Positions 46,201-56,223 of a stretch of DNA of 64,000 nt are shown here, one piece after another. The notes below the pieces were generated by a model, which was not told the origin of the DNA, did not search any database, and saw nothing but the letters and a program-made list of their open reading frames with translations. A program made the position numbers and the translations under genes. The first letter of the stretch is position 1, and every line of letters starts with the position of its first letter. Origin of the DNA: Nectonema munidae (Eukaryota > Nematomorpha > Nectonematoida > Nectonematidae); contig JAUIRK010000220.1 of NCBI GenBank assembly GCA_030549495.1, positions 1 to 64,000 on the forward strand. The letters are read 5' to 3'.

Positions 46201-47599
46201 GTGTTCTAGTTTGTTCAGTTTGACTTTTTCGGGGGTTTGAGCAATTGTTTCTTTATTCCTTGGGGATGAAGAGGCAGATGAATAGGAAGACAGCGAATGT
46301 GTCGGTGTTGAGAAAGTTTTGTTGGAAAGGTCTTGGTGATAGTGATTTCCCCTTCCTTCACTAGATTCACTTCCACTGACGCCACTAGATGAACCATTTT
46401 TTTCATGAATCGATACACTGTTCTGAAAATGTTAAAAGTTTTATACTCTTTAAAAAATTACACAAAGATAACTATTGAAATAATAAACTTCTCTTAAATT
46501 TTACGCCTAGAAATTCATCAAAATGAAAACACAGTCAAGAGTCAATAATCAGGAAAAAATTGTCTTAAAATATCCTTCGTATAATGATCAATCTGAATTA
46601 TAAAGTTTTAGTTCTGTTTTTGAGTTTATAGCAACATTTTATTGTATCACTGAGTTAGTTTCTCTTATTTTATGTGTCCTAAATCCAACGAACTAACAAC
46701 AGAAAAACCCATAAACCCATTCAGCAACATCACTGACAAACTTATTATACTTATAGAACTTGTTAGCATGAAGTGAGAAGAGGGGAACTTTCAAGAAGAT
46801 TATTAATTTGCATTACTTTTTGCTATGAGTTTAAGGTTTTTAGAATATTAGCAAAAAATCGTAAATTTGAAACTGTCTGTTATTAAGAATGAAATAGCCC
46901 AAAATTTAAGTGCATAAGAAAAGGTCAGGTTTCTCGTTTATGTCCTCCAGAGTCCAGATATTTATCCGAATTTGAAAAACTTTGGAAAATAAAAATTCTT
47001 CCCGCAAACAGTTACAGAGGGAAAAGTATTTTTCTCAATAAAAGCCGTTCATATACTCAATGAGCGAGTTATTTGGCTTTATCATCTTTCAAAAATCAAA
47101 TAATAATTCTGCTAACCATCGAGAGAAAAGTTAGTACCACTTGGCTATGTCGCTCACTAACTCTAATACTAACACGAATGCTAATTCTACACTAATCATA
47201 ACCGCGACAATGGCTTTCCGCAAATTCTACACATTATTGCCTATTTAGAGATTGATTTTGCACTTGTCAACTATTATGGAAATTGAGGAGCAAATATTAA
47301 ATAGTGAAAAAAAATTTATATAGTTGTGAAATAATGGAAAATAGTAACAAAATAATGAAAACTATCTTACTTGTTTAGGAAGCAAAAATTTTCTCTCATT
47401 CCTGACGAAGTTTTTCAAGATAATTTTATTCTGTGTACTCTCCACCTCTTTTTGGGACAGCTTGTTTGACATGCTCAATAGTTCTTCTCGCAGCATAGCA
47501 TTTTCTTCCTTCATGCTCACAACTTGATCAAATTCACTCATACTTTGTATCATCTCTAAACCTCGGCGCCAAATTTGATTCAAATTTCGCTTAATTAAC
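37181..47599 (-). CDS. Multi-exon coiled-coil host gene (5' part not resolved)
   Basis: Exons on the minus strand: 47599-47371, 46422-46156, 43725-43332, 41716-41460, (40194-40126, weak), 39219-39046, 38117-37957, 37217-37181. All junctions are AG/GT and the phases agree: 1+2 across 43332/41716, 2+1 across 37957/37217, the others 0. Together they give about 500 residues plus an unseen N-terminus, since the first listed exon needs two bases from upstream. The protein is mostly coiled coil (exons 1, 3, 4, 6, 7) with a Ser-rich linker in exon 2. I do not recognise the family; kinesin-tail, centrosomal and cytoskeletal adaptor proteins look like this. Introns of 0.7-2.5 kb hold TE debris. A possible first exon is at 51.13 kb. 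Confidence 0.6.
37957..38117 (-). CDS. Coiled-coil gene exon
   Basis: Acceptor CTTTTAAG, donor AACAA|GTAACA; 161 nt, phase 0 to 2. It encodes NCKEEKCSLAEREAHKYKVQ ... RRHFHSMQFINELKKSN. If the donor is not used the frame stops two codons later, so it could also be a terminal exon. Confidence 0.65.
38784..38895 (-). mobile_element. tRNA-derived SINE in an intron
   Basis: Minus-strand box B GGGTTCGAATCCGCATCAAG and head GGTTAGATACAGGGTTTCC, followed by the tail words GCGGCACAACTATGCCTTCT. Same family as the copies at 53.8 and 54.9 kb. Confidence 0.75.
39046..39219 (-). CDS. Coiled-coil gene exon
   Basis: Acceptor TTTATAG, donor TTT|GTAAAA; 174 nt, phase 0/0. It encodes EELAECQARAFVIENEKKSM, then LINEKTCLEKALKMN and YEEIESQISSF. 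Confidence 0.65.
39660..40125 (-). other. Decayed coding-like blocks in an intron
   Basis: On the minus strand near 39.73-39.83 kb, frames read PIPQSTKLRDDFENIKLVLK and, one base shifted, KESLEKFIEFLVDMIE, both heptad-like but broken. They may be a remnant of a duplicated coiled-coil exon. The remainder looks like ordinary intron. Confidence 0.3.
40126..40194 (-). CDS. Possible small coiled-coil gene exon
   Basis: 69 nt, phase 0/0, with a strong donor GGT|GTAAGT but a weak acceptor (GGTGTAG). It would add LRHKCDKDYVKAFELVEQFC HEG-type sequence between the exons at 41.5 and 39.2 kb. The same frame continues upstream with stops (TGA, TAG), so it could be part of a decayed block instead. Confidence 0.35.
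40888..41004. mobile_element. TTAA-flanked MITE, 117 bp (piggyBac type)
   Basis: CCCTTTCGTGACCAG at 40888 is inverted as CTGGTCACGAAAGGG ending at 41004. The left flank is TTAA; the right flank is TTGA, one change from TTAA. Inner words CAGAAGATTCATATACAAAA are related to a block at 15.76 kb. Confidence 0.8.
41460..41716 (-). CDS. Coiled-coil gene exon
   Basis: Acceptor CAGTTTAG, donor AAG|GTTTGC; 257 nt with two leading bases that complete the codon begun by the previous exon (A+AT, Asn). It encodes QIKSYFNEEDEKMLKEYVND, a Ser/Asn-rich middle, and ENSLLFQEITTLK. Confidence 0.65.
41822..41895 (+). repeat. G-rich tract with 10-G and 14-G runs
   Basis: G10 at 41822-41831, GGGAGGG at 41848-41854, G14 at 41859-41872, then GTGGGGGTGTGGTGG. 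It has the spacing to form G-quadruplexes and lies in an intron between exons at 43.3 and 41.7 kb, on the non-template side of the minus-strand gene. Confidence 0.9.
41900..43331. other. Intron sequence, nothing else recognised
   Basis: Only the G-rich tract at the left edge and AT-rich filler. The frames at 42261 and 42661 (+) show no family features. Confidence 0.4.
43332..43725 (-). CDS. Coiled-coil gene exon, long heptad region
   Basis: Acceptor after a T9 tract (TTTTTTTTTAG), donor CAGAA|GTAATC; 394 nt, enters phase 0, leaves phase 1. It starts SPNLKILKYMCEEISLLAWN and continues with IAIKRLKLENLKLKSQIETL, a clear coiled coil, then ITLLEVLFALKETKLQIL. About 131 residues. Confidence 0.7.
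43726..45080. other. Intron sequence, nothing else recognised
   Basis: The frames at 44373-44695 on both strands look random; no repeats noted. Confidence 0.4.
45085..45746 (+). pseudogene. Non-LTR reverse transcriptase fragment (third LINE family)
   Basis: Frames read STLSKINEIDIITAMNEIKS, SFKLAKVIPVFKKGN with NNYRPINIINTLSKLFEK, a break at 45423, then LDNSDSVIAIFLDLSKAFDT and HFGFSQSTISFFESYLSYRQ. These are RT domains 1 to 4; the YADD box, the rest of the RT and all of the EN are missing. The sequence differs from the two CR1-like copies, so it is another family. It lies antisense in an intron of the coiled-coil gene. Confidence 0.8.
46156..46422 (-). CDS. Coiled-coil gene exon, Ser-rich linker
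   Basis: Acceptor TTTTCAG, donor GGA|GTAAGG; 267 nt, phase 0/0. The reading frame is NSVSIHEKNGSSSGVSGSES ... THSLSSYSSASSSPRNKETI ... TPEKVKLNKLEH. Low-complexity Ser/Thr/Pro stretches suggest a disordered, possibly phosphorylated linker. The longer ATG frame in this place (46215-46418) is a different, wrong frame. Confidence 0.65.
46430..47360. other. Intron sequence
   Basis: No repeat or gene recognised. Confidence 0.4.
47371..47599 (-). CDS. Coiled-coil gene exon (first resolved)
   Basis: Acceptor ATTTTAG at 47600, donor CAA|GTAAGA at 47370. It encodes LIKRNLNQIWRRG, then heptad-rich VVSMKEENAMLREELLSMSN and ends LLPKQ. Enters in phase 2 (one leading base), leaves in phase 0. Confidence 0.65.
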
Positions 47600-47604
47600 C
47601 TAAA

Positions 47605-49890
47605 ATTGCATAAACCAGCATTAAAATAATCATTTTATTCTCCAAACAAGAGGACGGATGATGGGAAATAATTACTTCAACAAAGTAATAATATTATAAG
47701 TGATAAAGCGTATTATTAAATATGCTAATTTTATGCAAATTCTTCATATACGTTAATGGCATAACAGGTGTGGGTTACGACAGACTGTTTGTGTGGGTGT
47801 GTGTGTTCGTGAGATAGGAATGCTCTAATTCAGAGAAAACATTCTTTTTAAATAATAATAATCATTGGTTAAGCTAGATTTATTTTAAATGCATTGATTT
47901 TGCAAATTTTCTCCTACAATTTAAGAGATCTTAAAAATTGAATGCTGATGGAAGTTTTAAAGAGTTTATGATAATGCTTTCCAAATCATAGATTCCAATT
48001 TTATATATTTTCACTTTTTAGAATTGTCAAATTTTTATTCTTATTTCATGCTATACAAACTTTTTCAGCCTCTTTTTTTTGATTTCCTAATCGTTGAGCT
48101 CAAATCTTTCTAAGTTTGTGGGTTTTTTGCTCGTAACCTCTCATCTTACATTTTTGTATTTGATAAATATGATAATGATGTATCACAAATACGTATATTT
48201 TCATCAATCATATCCATACTCAAAGATTGGCAAAAGACAAATCTCACTAAAAATTTTGATCTGCACTAATTTCTCATAAAAAATGAAAGGGTAAAATATT
48301 GGGCAGAAAATAGGATTTCTCTATTTTTTCAATTTTGAAGTAAACAAATTTCATACAAAATTCTTTACAAAAGAAGTCATTAGAGTGAAAAAAATTTTCA
48401 TCAAATTTTATATCAATTTTAGTTTGCATAGAATGCCAAAAGTTAAAAAGATAATTAATTTTTGATTTAAAAAATACAATAATGTTGCATCAAAATAATA
48501 TTTATTATTTTATTAAAATAAATCTTTTTTGTTTTATCATTTATTTTTTGCTAAGCTCGCGATCTTTTGTTTTTTAAAATAACTTTCAGTTTTGACAAGT
48601 CTAATTTGAGTTTTGTACCTGTCTTATTTGAAAAATCATTGAAATTGCTTCAAAGCAGTTTATTTATATTATATGTTAGTATTCCAAAAAATAAACGAAA
48701 TTTTGCATATATAACTTTTTAAATCTAAAAAACCAAACTATTAATTTTTTATCTTTTATCGCTTTTATTTTTTTCTATCTAATTAAAGTCATTTTACTTT
48801 TGTATCGATTGAGAAATCGAACAAAAAGAAATACTTACACACTTTGTTCACTTTTTTATTCTATATAGTTTATATTGTTTGATAATTCGTAAAGTTTTAT
48901 CATAGCCATTTGATAGAATAAGGGACGGTTATTAAAATTACAATAATACAAAGTAATCCTAAAAGAAGTATGAATTTAAAATAGTCTTAAATATTGGCAA
49001 AATAAATAAATATTTACCAATTTGCTGCATAAAAATGTATATTTTTTAACTTTAAAAGGTATTTATCGTATTAGTTTTAAAATTGATTTAACTTAAATGT
49101 ATAAATTTGCTTTTTTTTTCTAAAAATATATAATTGAAAAAAGACGAAATAGAAATAAAAAAATAAAACAGAAAATGAAAAAGAGAAATTAGGATTGAAA
49201 AAAGGCAAAATGAGAAAAAAAAATTGAAAAAGAAGCAAATGGAGTTTTATGGGTTTTTGAGATCAATATAAATTCAATAAATTCGTCTGCTAGACGGATA
49301 AGGGTAAAAAAGTTAAAATCATTTTATTTGCAACAATAATGAAGTATGATTGTGTATATTCATTTTCTCTCAACCAACTTGGGATATAGGATTGACGAAA
49401 ATAAAATTACTTTAATGTACAAACTTTTTCTTCATGTACAGTAAAATGCGCTTATAATTGATTGATGTCTTATAGGATTTGAAAAAAAATTTTTATAGAG
49501 CGAATAAGAAATTGTTGCCAAAAAGTCCGCAGTCTGATGGCATTATGGCGTAGTGACTCTGGAGCGAGAGATGATCGATTGAACAATGTAAAATATTTCC
49601 TACCACTAGAAAGACCGACTTTTTTCTCTGACTTAATGGACTCAAGCGCTCACTTTTGACCACTACATGTTATTTTAGTACAAATGCTTTTTTCTCTAAC
49701 ATTTTTTGACAGCTCTGTTATTTTAGTAGAAATGCTTTTTTCCCTTTTTTTCTAGATATTTGGTCCATTACATCTACTCCATATTTTGTATAATTAAAAT
49801 ATTCAATTATTTCAGAATTTTTTAAACATTACCCTTTATTTATTGCAACGATTTTGTGCATCGAACATAAAGTATACCTTTACCTTTATA
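47605..49890. other. AT-rich spacer or 5' intron
   Basis: No coding features I trust. ACAGTAAAATGCGCTTATAA at 49438 resembles a pogo-type end but has no partner. Missing exons of the coiled-coil gene may be here. Confidence 0.4.
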
Positions 49891-49895
49891 AACTG

Positions 49896-50245
49896 TCAAG
49901 CTGAATGAAGTGTTTGGCTAGAATAAAGAAGTTGTTTCTTCAAATCATTTTCTAAATTTGACATTTCCTTATGTTTTTTTCTAATAGTCCTAAGTATTGT
50001 TGTTCCCATAGAGTGAAAATTTTCTGCTAATCCTATAGAAGTATAAAAGTTATCCATGATAATATTATATCCTTTATTGAAATATGGAGACATTAATTCA
50101 GAACACACATGTGCAAACAACGAAACCCTAGGATTTTATGCATCGACTTTTCCAAGATACATAAAAGAGCCATCACAAGTACTTTGTTTTCTTTTCTACA
50201 AGACACTAAAATTTATATACCAAATTTATCGGGTTTAGAAGGCAT
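49896..50245 (-). pseudogene. piggyBac transposase fragment (piggyBac-4)
   Basis: Read on the minus strand from 50245: MPSKPDKFGI, a stop, a broken middle with YLGK-like code, then PYFNKGYNIIMDNFYTSIGL (second catalytic Asp) and TTILRTIRKKHKEM. It covers about 115 codons of the core, with no first or third Asp and no ends. It differs from piggyBac-1 to -3. Confidence 0.75.
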
Positions 50246-50249
50246 GTAT

Positions 50250-51125
50250 TGACGGAAAAAAATCCTAGATACGTGCTTAGACATAATACACTTAAAATTT
50301 TAACAAGTATAACTTTATCATACCCGTAACTTCTAACATAAGGTGAAATATTTAGTGTTTAAATAATTATAAATTCACAACTTCTAATAATTTTGTATGT
50401 TAGCATCATTATTTTCATAATCTTTGCATTTAATTAAAGAATATAATCATGACATATTTACCTGTTTTGTGGGGAAAAATTCTTTTCAAAAACTTTTAGG
50501 TTAATTTAAGATACGAAAAAATGTAAGGTACAAAAGAATAATAACGAAGCTTTTTGCATTAATCAGTTCTATTTCGGTGTACATGGACGATAAGAAGTGA
50601 ACTTTTAAATATACTAACAATTTTTCATACAAACAATACATTTTATCAGCTATTGTTTGAGCTTGAAATAACAGAAAAAGATATATTGTTATTCTATATA
50701 TTCTTTATAACATAGAGAAAATACAAACTCACGTATATCAAGAATAATGTTATATATGATATTTATTTAAAACAACCCTCTACTGTACGACTTTTCATCC
50801 AACAAAGATAGTGGTAGAAAACAGTATTGTTGGTATTTTAATATATTCACAAAGAAGCCTAGAAAAATCGCTCTCAACAAAAAGAGGGGAGAGGTATCAA
50901 GGAGATTATAAGAGACTTTCAGGATAAGTACTCAGAGCTACTGTTGCAACGTTCATCAGCACACAATGCACACAAGAACAAAAGAAGTTAACGAAAAAAT
51001 ACGTTCCCCTTATTGTCTCCCCTACGCCTTGCTTAGTAGAATCTATTTGTTCCTCTTCAAAGGCTTAGTTAGTATAGGAAATTTTTCTGCTCATATACAG
51101 TATATGTGTGTGATTTCTACATTCT
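50250..51125. other. AT-rich spacer
   Basis: No feature recognised except a gradual rise in GC from about 50.85 kb. Confidence 0.4.
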
Positions 51126-51131
51126 AGTTAC

Positions 51132-51155
51132 CTGTGAGAGTGTCCATGCGTTCAT
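51132..51155 (-). CDS. Possible first coding exon (8 codons)
   Basis: On the minus strand an ATG at 51153-51155 reads MNAWTLSQ up to a strong donor CACAG|GTAACT. It could start the coiled-coil gene downstream, though at least one further exon would be required to fix the phase. Weak. Confidence 0.3.
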
Positions 51156-51640
51156 GCTTAAAGCGCCTTTGCGGCTTAGAAGAGGAGAATAGTAGTTAGG
51201 AGATGAATGAAACGTTGTATAATGGGGCCGACAATGCAAAAAGGAAGGAATTGAGGTGAAGTCAGCAAAGAGGGATACAACTTTTGTGAGAGGACGCATA
51301 AAGAAGCTGAGAGTTTGCTGCGGATTTCCTATTTCTCTTCCCGTGTATTATTAGTTTTTTTTTCCACCAATTTCTTGCGCTCTTCTTTCTTTCGTGATAA
51401 AATCGCTTTTGCAAACAACTCTCCTCTACTTTTGTACACTTATTTAAACTCGAGTGGGAAATGAAACGTAATTGAATTATGCGATAGAAAAGAACGACAG
51501 TGTATAGTTGTTTGTGATTCCATGTGTACACAATGGCATATCCATTTACACATACTTCCACTCCAACGAAACATATAAGCATTGTAGATCGCCTATCTTA
51601 AAGCGACTAAAGGTTTTAGCGCTCTCAGAAACAATTTCAA
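51132..51640 (-). promoter_or_regulatory. GC-richer block, candidate 5' UTR/promoter
   Basis: This 500-bp block has far more G+C and fewer A/T runs than its surroundings and ends at the splice donor noted above. The two minus-strand frames here (51117-51299, 51262-51582) have no family features, so I read it as leader or promoter, not as coding. Confidence 0.35.
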
Positions 51641-51644
51641 AGAG

Positions 51645-53720
51645 TTAACATGGATAGATTTATGATCTTGTTTTAAAAAATATGGGTTCGTTAAAATGCT
51701 TTGTTAGCTGAGAAACTGCTTATTCCAAAAACTTCGGAATATGCTCACTTCTTCCAACTTTTAAATATACTCTTATCATTTTAAAATTAATTATTCATTA
51801 AATTATTGCTTTAATTAAAATAAAATATTTAAAATTTAATTTTACCTTTACTTGATTTTTGTTAACATTTCTCGTTTTTACGGGTTTAACACTCTTTTTG
51901 CGTTTTTACTGAAAGGATGATAAATTACAATTATGCAACTACTTTATATATGTATAGATTCTTTATAATGCCCTAAGTAAGGTCCAATTCCCACACCGGC
52001 GTTATAAATTAGTTGTACATATTTTCTCTTGTTTAATTTTATCCTACGAATAAGTACACAATTTGAAATAAGGAATACGTTTATCAAAATTTTTTCAAGA
52101 TTATTGAATCTTTAGCGCATATAAATTTAAGTTTTAGACTATATTAAAAACGGGAGACAAAATCTGCACGCGTTATATTGGATCTATACTGTATAGTGAA
52201 ATTTTGGTTTAGTATTCCAAAGTCTAAATACGTTATTGTGTCTTTTATTTCAATATCATTATTGATAGTGTGAATTTTGAAAATAAACTCAATGTTTACC
52301 TATGTCAAGTCTATTTCAGAATATTTGCATTTTTCACAAAACTTCTTCAAAAAAAATTCAAATTTAACATCGTATAATTTAAGAATTGATAAGTGATGTA
52401 TCAAAGAATCGTCTAGTTATTTCGATAGCAATGTCATTTACCAATATAATTATTTATTAACTCAATATGAAGAATATGAGATCACATATGAAGAAAAGCT
52501 TGAAGGAAACATCGCATTATGTTAAGAGCCAATTGAACAGTTTGTATAAAATAAACCATTTTTCCACATTTCAATTTTTGTTGGGCAAATGTATTTGCAA
52601 AAGGCAAAAGCCATTACCGTGAATTGTTTGGCAAAATAAAAACATTTTTAAAATCGAAATTTTTTTACCATAACAAACGAATACTTTTCTATTAAAAAAC
52701 GTCAAGCCTTAATTGATCATTTTATCAAAAAAGACTTGATCCCAAAAATCATTTTCAATTGCTGATATATAATTTTCAAAAATAAGAAAAAGACTTTTGC
52801 TTAATACTTTAAACACCCGAGTAATTATTATTTTACAAATACACATTTTTCATATTGAGCATTAATTATGCTCTGAAATAAACTCTTCAAAACACTTTAT
52901 TAAAGCAAAACAACATTAAAATATTTTAAGAAGTATTTTATATGCATTTTAGAGAATTTTAGCTAAGAACAACATTTTGCATCTTTTACAACTCTTTATG
53001 TTTTTTGAATATATTTTTTAAAAGTAAAAATTATAGCTGATATTTGTAATTTTTGCTGAAGCGGGTTTGAATAAAAATTTTCAGATTTTGCCAAAAAATT
53101 TGTTCTGCTTTTTTACACGAAATCAATAAATTTGTTTACTCTTTATATTCTCTAACTTCATGTATATTTCCATTAGAGAGTTTTTTTGATGAATACACAT
53201 TCGATGTCCCAATATTAGAATGAAAAAAAAGATTCAGATTTACTGAAAAAGCAAACTATCAAATCCAAAAAGGAAATTAACTGAGAAACAATGAGAGGAA
53301 TACAGAATTATTTATTGGCTGTTGATTTTCTATACTAAAAATAATAAAATATTACGTGACTTAACAAGCTTATTTGCCTTTAAAGTTTAAATACAAATAA
53401 TTGTTTGATGAAATAAATAAGAAATTATCTATTTTAAACTTAATTAGCACAAATGATTATAAATACAGTCTTGTATTTCTTAAATAACAAAGTAAACATG
53501 TCTTAAGTTCCATTTTATTCATTTGAGTTTAATTAAATTATATTAGATAGTGTAAAAAAAGATTTTGGAATCGCGGGTTCCTAAAACTTGGGAGTCATAT
53601 CAAGACATTACATTAGTTAAATAATACTTCATAGACGATTCTTGGTTTAACAAGTCATTTATAAAATTTCGATAAAGTTTTGTTACTACAAGAGAACATG
53701 CTTTCTTCATTATAAACTTA
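51645..53720. other. AT-rich spacer
   Basis: No gene or repeat recognised. Confidence 0.4.
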
Positions 53721-53728
53721 TAAGGGTA

Positions 53729-53877
53729 AGGGCGTGAGTAGGGTTGGTTAGATGCTGGATTAGATAACTCAAGGTCTTGGGTTCGATTCCGCATCAAGCC
53801 TGCTTTCCTCATAGTTCGATACAAGCGGCGCAATTGTGCCTTCTCGATGAAAGCACCCCGGGGTACCTTTACCTTTA
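53729..53877 (+). mobile_element. tRNA-derived SINE, best copy
   Basis: Head GGGTTGGTTAGATGCTGGAT (box A TGGTTAGATGCTGG near 53744), box B GGTTCGATTCC at 53780-53790, then the body: GCATCAAGCC, TTTCCTCATAGTTCGATACA, GCGGCGCAATTGTGCCTTCT and CACCCCGGGGTACC. The two boxes are the internal RNA polymerase III promoter. It is tRNA-like but not a tRNA gene, since no cloverleaf with an acceptor stem closes. Confidence 0.8.
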
Positions 53878-53879
53878 TA

Positions 53880-54835
53880 CAACCTAATAACTACACATAC
53901 ACATACATAATGAAGAATTGTTCTTACGCAAATGACATGGAATAATTGAACAAATGTATGCAAGGTTAAGATTATACTTTATTAACATTTACCTTTGATG
54001 CTTAAGCAGCTATTTTAATTTTTTTATGGTTTTTTTTCAATAAAATCATTGTAATGAAACATTGAAATTTCCTCCCATCATATACAAATAGTGATCTAAA
54101 GCATGTTCTCAGATTACTAAAAAATTTCGCAATAAATTTTCAACTAACATAAAATTGAAGTTATAAAAGGCTCTATTCTTACCCCATTTATCTGCTTCTG
54201 TATTAAATTTTTATTTAAGCTTGAAGTTTCACAGAAAAAACCTAAGATTCGTTTTTCGAGAATCTCTTTTCCAGAAACACAAACTACTAAATTTAGAACT
54301 TCAACTATCAAATTTAATTTATAAATATATTATCTATTACGTAAAATTTTAAACAATTGGTTTACATTCAATAATGAATCTGTGAATTACCAAGGTAGAT
54401 ACTCTCACAAAATTTGCATCCAATTCAGAATATTGCCATCTTCTAAACTTAGTTTGATAATCGCTCTTTATTCTGTTAGAACGAATCGTGAATTTTTCTT
54501 CAAAGCCATATTAAAAGAATATTACATGCTCGGATATTGTGAGCACTGTATGCTAAATAATTGCTACATCTTTAAACATGATTAATATTATAAGTGCGGA
54601 TATACATTAATTTTATCCTGTTTTACTTATCTATTTTGTTCAATATAGCAACGAGTAATAGAAAGTGATAATTGGGGTGCGTTGAAGTATTCATTAGGAA
54701 ATTGATCTATGGCAATTTATGATTTTCCTTTAAAAAAATAGATACATTTTGTATCTTTTGTATTTAATTTTGAATAAAGTATTTTACAGTAAGTTTGCTT
54801 TGATATTTTTTTATTTCGGAAAGTTATGACTTATG
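53880..54835. other. AT-rich spacer
   Basis: No feature recognised; the 54382-54585 (+) frame looks random. Confidence 0.4.
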
Positions 54836-54839
54836 AGGC

Positions 54840-55518
54840 TTATAAAGGTAAATGTACCACCGTAGGATGTTTTCATCGAGAAGGCACAATTGCGCCGCTG
54901 GTATCGAACTATGAAGAAAGTAGGTTTGATGCGGAATCGAACCCAAGACCTTAAGTTATGGAAACCCAGTATCTAACTAACCCAGAGGCGTAGCTAGTGG
55001 GGGGCGCCAGGGGCGGTCCGCCCCGGGCGGCAGATTTTAAGGGGCGGCATTTTGTCCTAAGGTCATTTGTTAAAATATTCCATTTAATTTTTAGTTTAAA
55101 TTTTCTGTTCAATTTAATCGATTCCAGTTTTTTGTGACTGTTTTAATTTTAGTGGAGGGGGTCAAAAAGGCACTCCCCCTGTCACTGATAGGGTTAAGGG
55201 GTCCAAATTTTAGTATAAAAGTTGCAATCAAATCTGAGCTCTTTTTTGGCTTACAACGATTTATCTATTAATAAAAAAAATGGAAAAAATTTATTATTAG
55301 AGGAAAAATTGTCATTCAAGCTTAGTTCTAATATACATTAATAAGTAGAAAAGAAGAAGACCCTAACTACAATCAAGTCTTCGCCTGACCGTTAGCGTAC
55401 GGACTTGAATTTTTGGAGGCTTTTGAAAGTCAACGTCATAAAGGGCGGCAGATTTTACAACCGCCCCGGGCGGCAAAAGTGTTAGCTACGCCTCTGAACT
55501 AACCTTACTCACGCCTCA
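54840..55518 (-). mobile_element. tRNA-derived SINE split by a hAT MITE
   Basis: Minus strand: the box B (GGAATCGAACC on the plus strand at 54933-54943) and the body words match the copy at 53.8 kb. The head is cut at 54982 and resumes at 55497 (AACTAACCTTACTCACGCC) after the inserted MITE. Confidence 0.8.
54983..55496. mobile_element. hAT-type MITE, 514 bp, with 8-bp target duplication
   Basis: Left end CAGAGGCGTAGCTA, right end TAGCTACGCCTCTG, exact 14-bp inverted ends. AACTAACC at 54975-54982 is repeated at 55497-55504. Near both ends lies the GC-rich word CCGCCCCGGGCGGCA. An 8-bp duplication and CAG...CTG ends are hAT features. No transposase inside. Confidence 0.9.
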
Positions 55519-55519
55519 T

Positions 55520-56215
55520 TAGATAACCAAGTTGCTTATAAAGTCCTTTATAAATAAATAATTAGATTTTTTTAACTATTTTCATTTAAAATAAATTTAA
55601 TTTTTTTAGCCTATCAGATATACTTTATATTACTTTTTAATTTGTCCACAATAATCTAGTAGCTTTTAGTTTAATTGGGAATTAATTAGGATGTTTTTAA
55701 TATTTTTTTTGTACATTTCTTTATATCAATTTTTGATAATAGCCGCCCGTTTTTGGCTTATTTTCGATATTTCCTGTACTTTTAAATTTCAATAAATTTT
55801 AAGAAATATTACTTTTAGATAATTCAAACAATTTAGCTATAGCTAATTGTTACAAATTTAGCTCTTAATTCTACTGATATTTTGTGTATAAATGATCAAA
55901 TCAAAAAAGCAAGCTAACAAATAATAAAAACAACGTAAATATAAATGAAAAATTTTTTATAAAAATAAAAAAATATTTATATGAATAAAGCATTTTAATA
56001 AGTAAATTATATAAATGAATTTTTCTATATGAAGGAATTATATTTTAAACTTTTACTAATATATTATATTGTTCAAATTTTTCATCAATTGCTTCCACAT
56101 TTAAAATTAACGGTATGGTTCTGTAGGTATATGTTTTGAAGTTTAGCAGCGTTAACTATTCTTTCTCAATGTGCAAAACCAATCTTATAATATCCTCGCG
56201 AATCTAGATTCTAGA
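55520..56215. other. AT-rich spacer
   Basis: No feature recognised. Confidence 0.4.
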
Positions 56216-56223
56216 ATCTAGAT

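Noticed and set aside
46215-46418. 67-aa frame with ATG
   Set aside because: Another frame between matching splice sites is open throughout and has Ser-rich, phase-consistent code, so this one is a shadow.
49438-49760. Possible pogo element starting ACAGTAAAATGCGC
   Set aside because: No inverted partner and no transposase remains found.
51117-51582. Two overlapping minus-strand frames (60 and 106 aa)
   Set aside because: Odd Cys/His/Lys content with no family features; more likely leader or promoter sequence.
53729-53877. tRNA gene
   Set aside because: A and B boxes are present but no cloverleaf closes, and several diverged copies with a common body exist; this is a SINE.
55185-55204. CACTGATAGGGTTAA in the hAT MITE resembling the piggyBac end at 26.9 kb
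   Set aside because: Short match within a unit whose hAT ends and 8-bp duplication are clear; likely coincidence.
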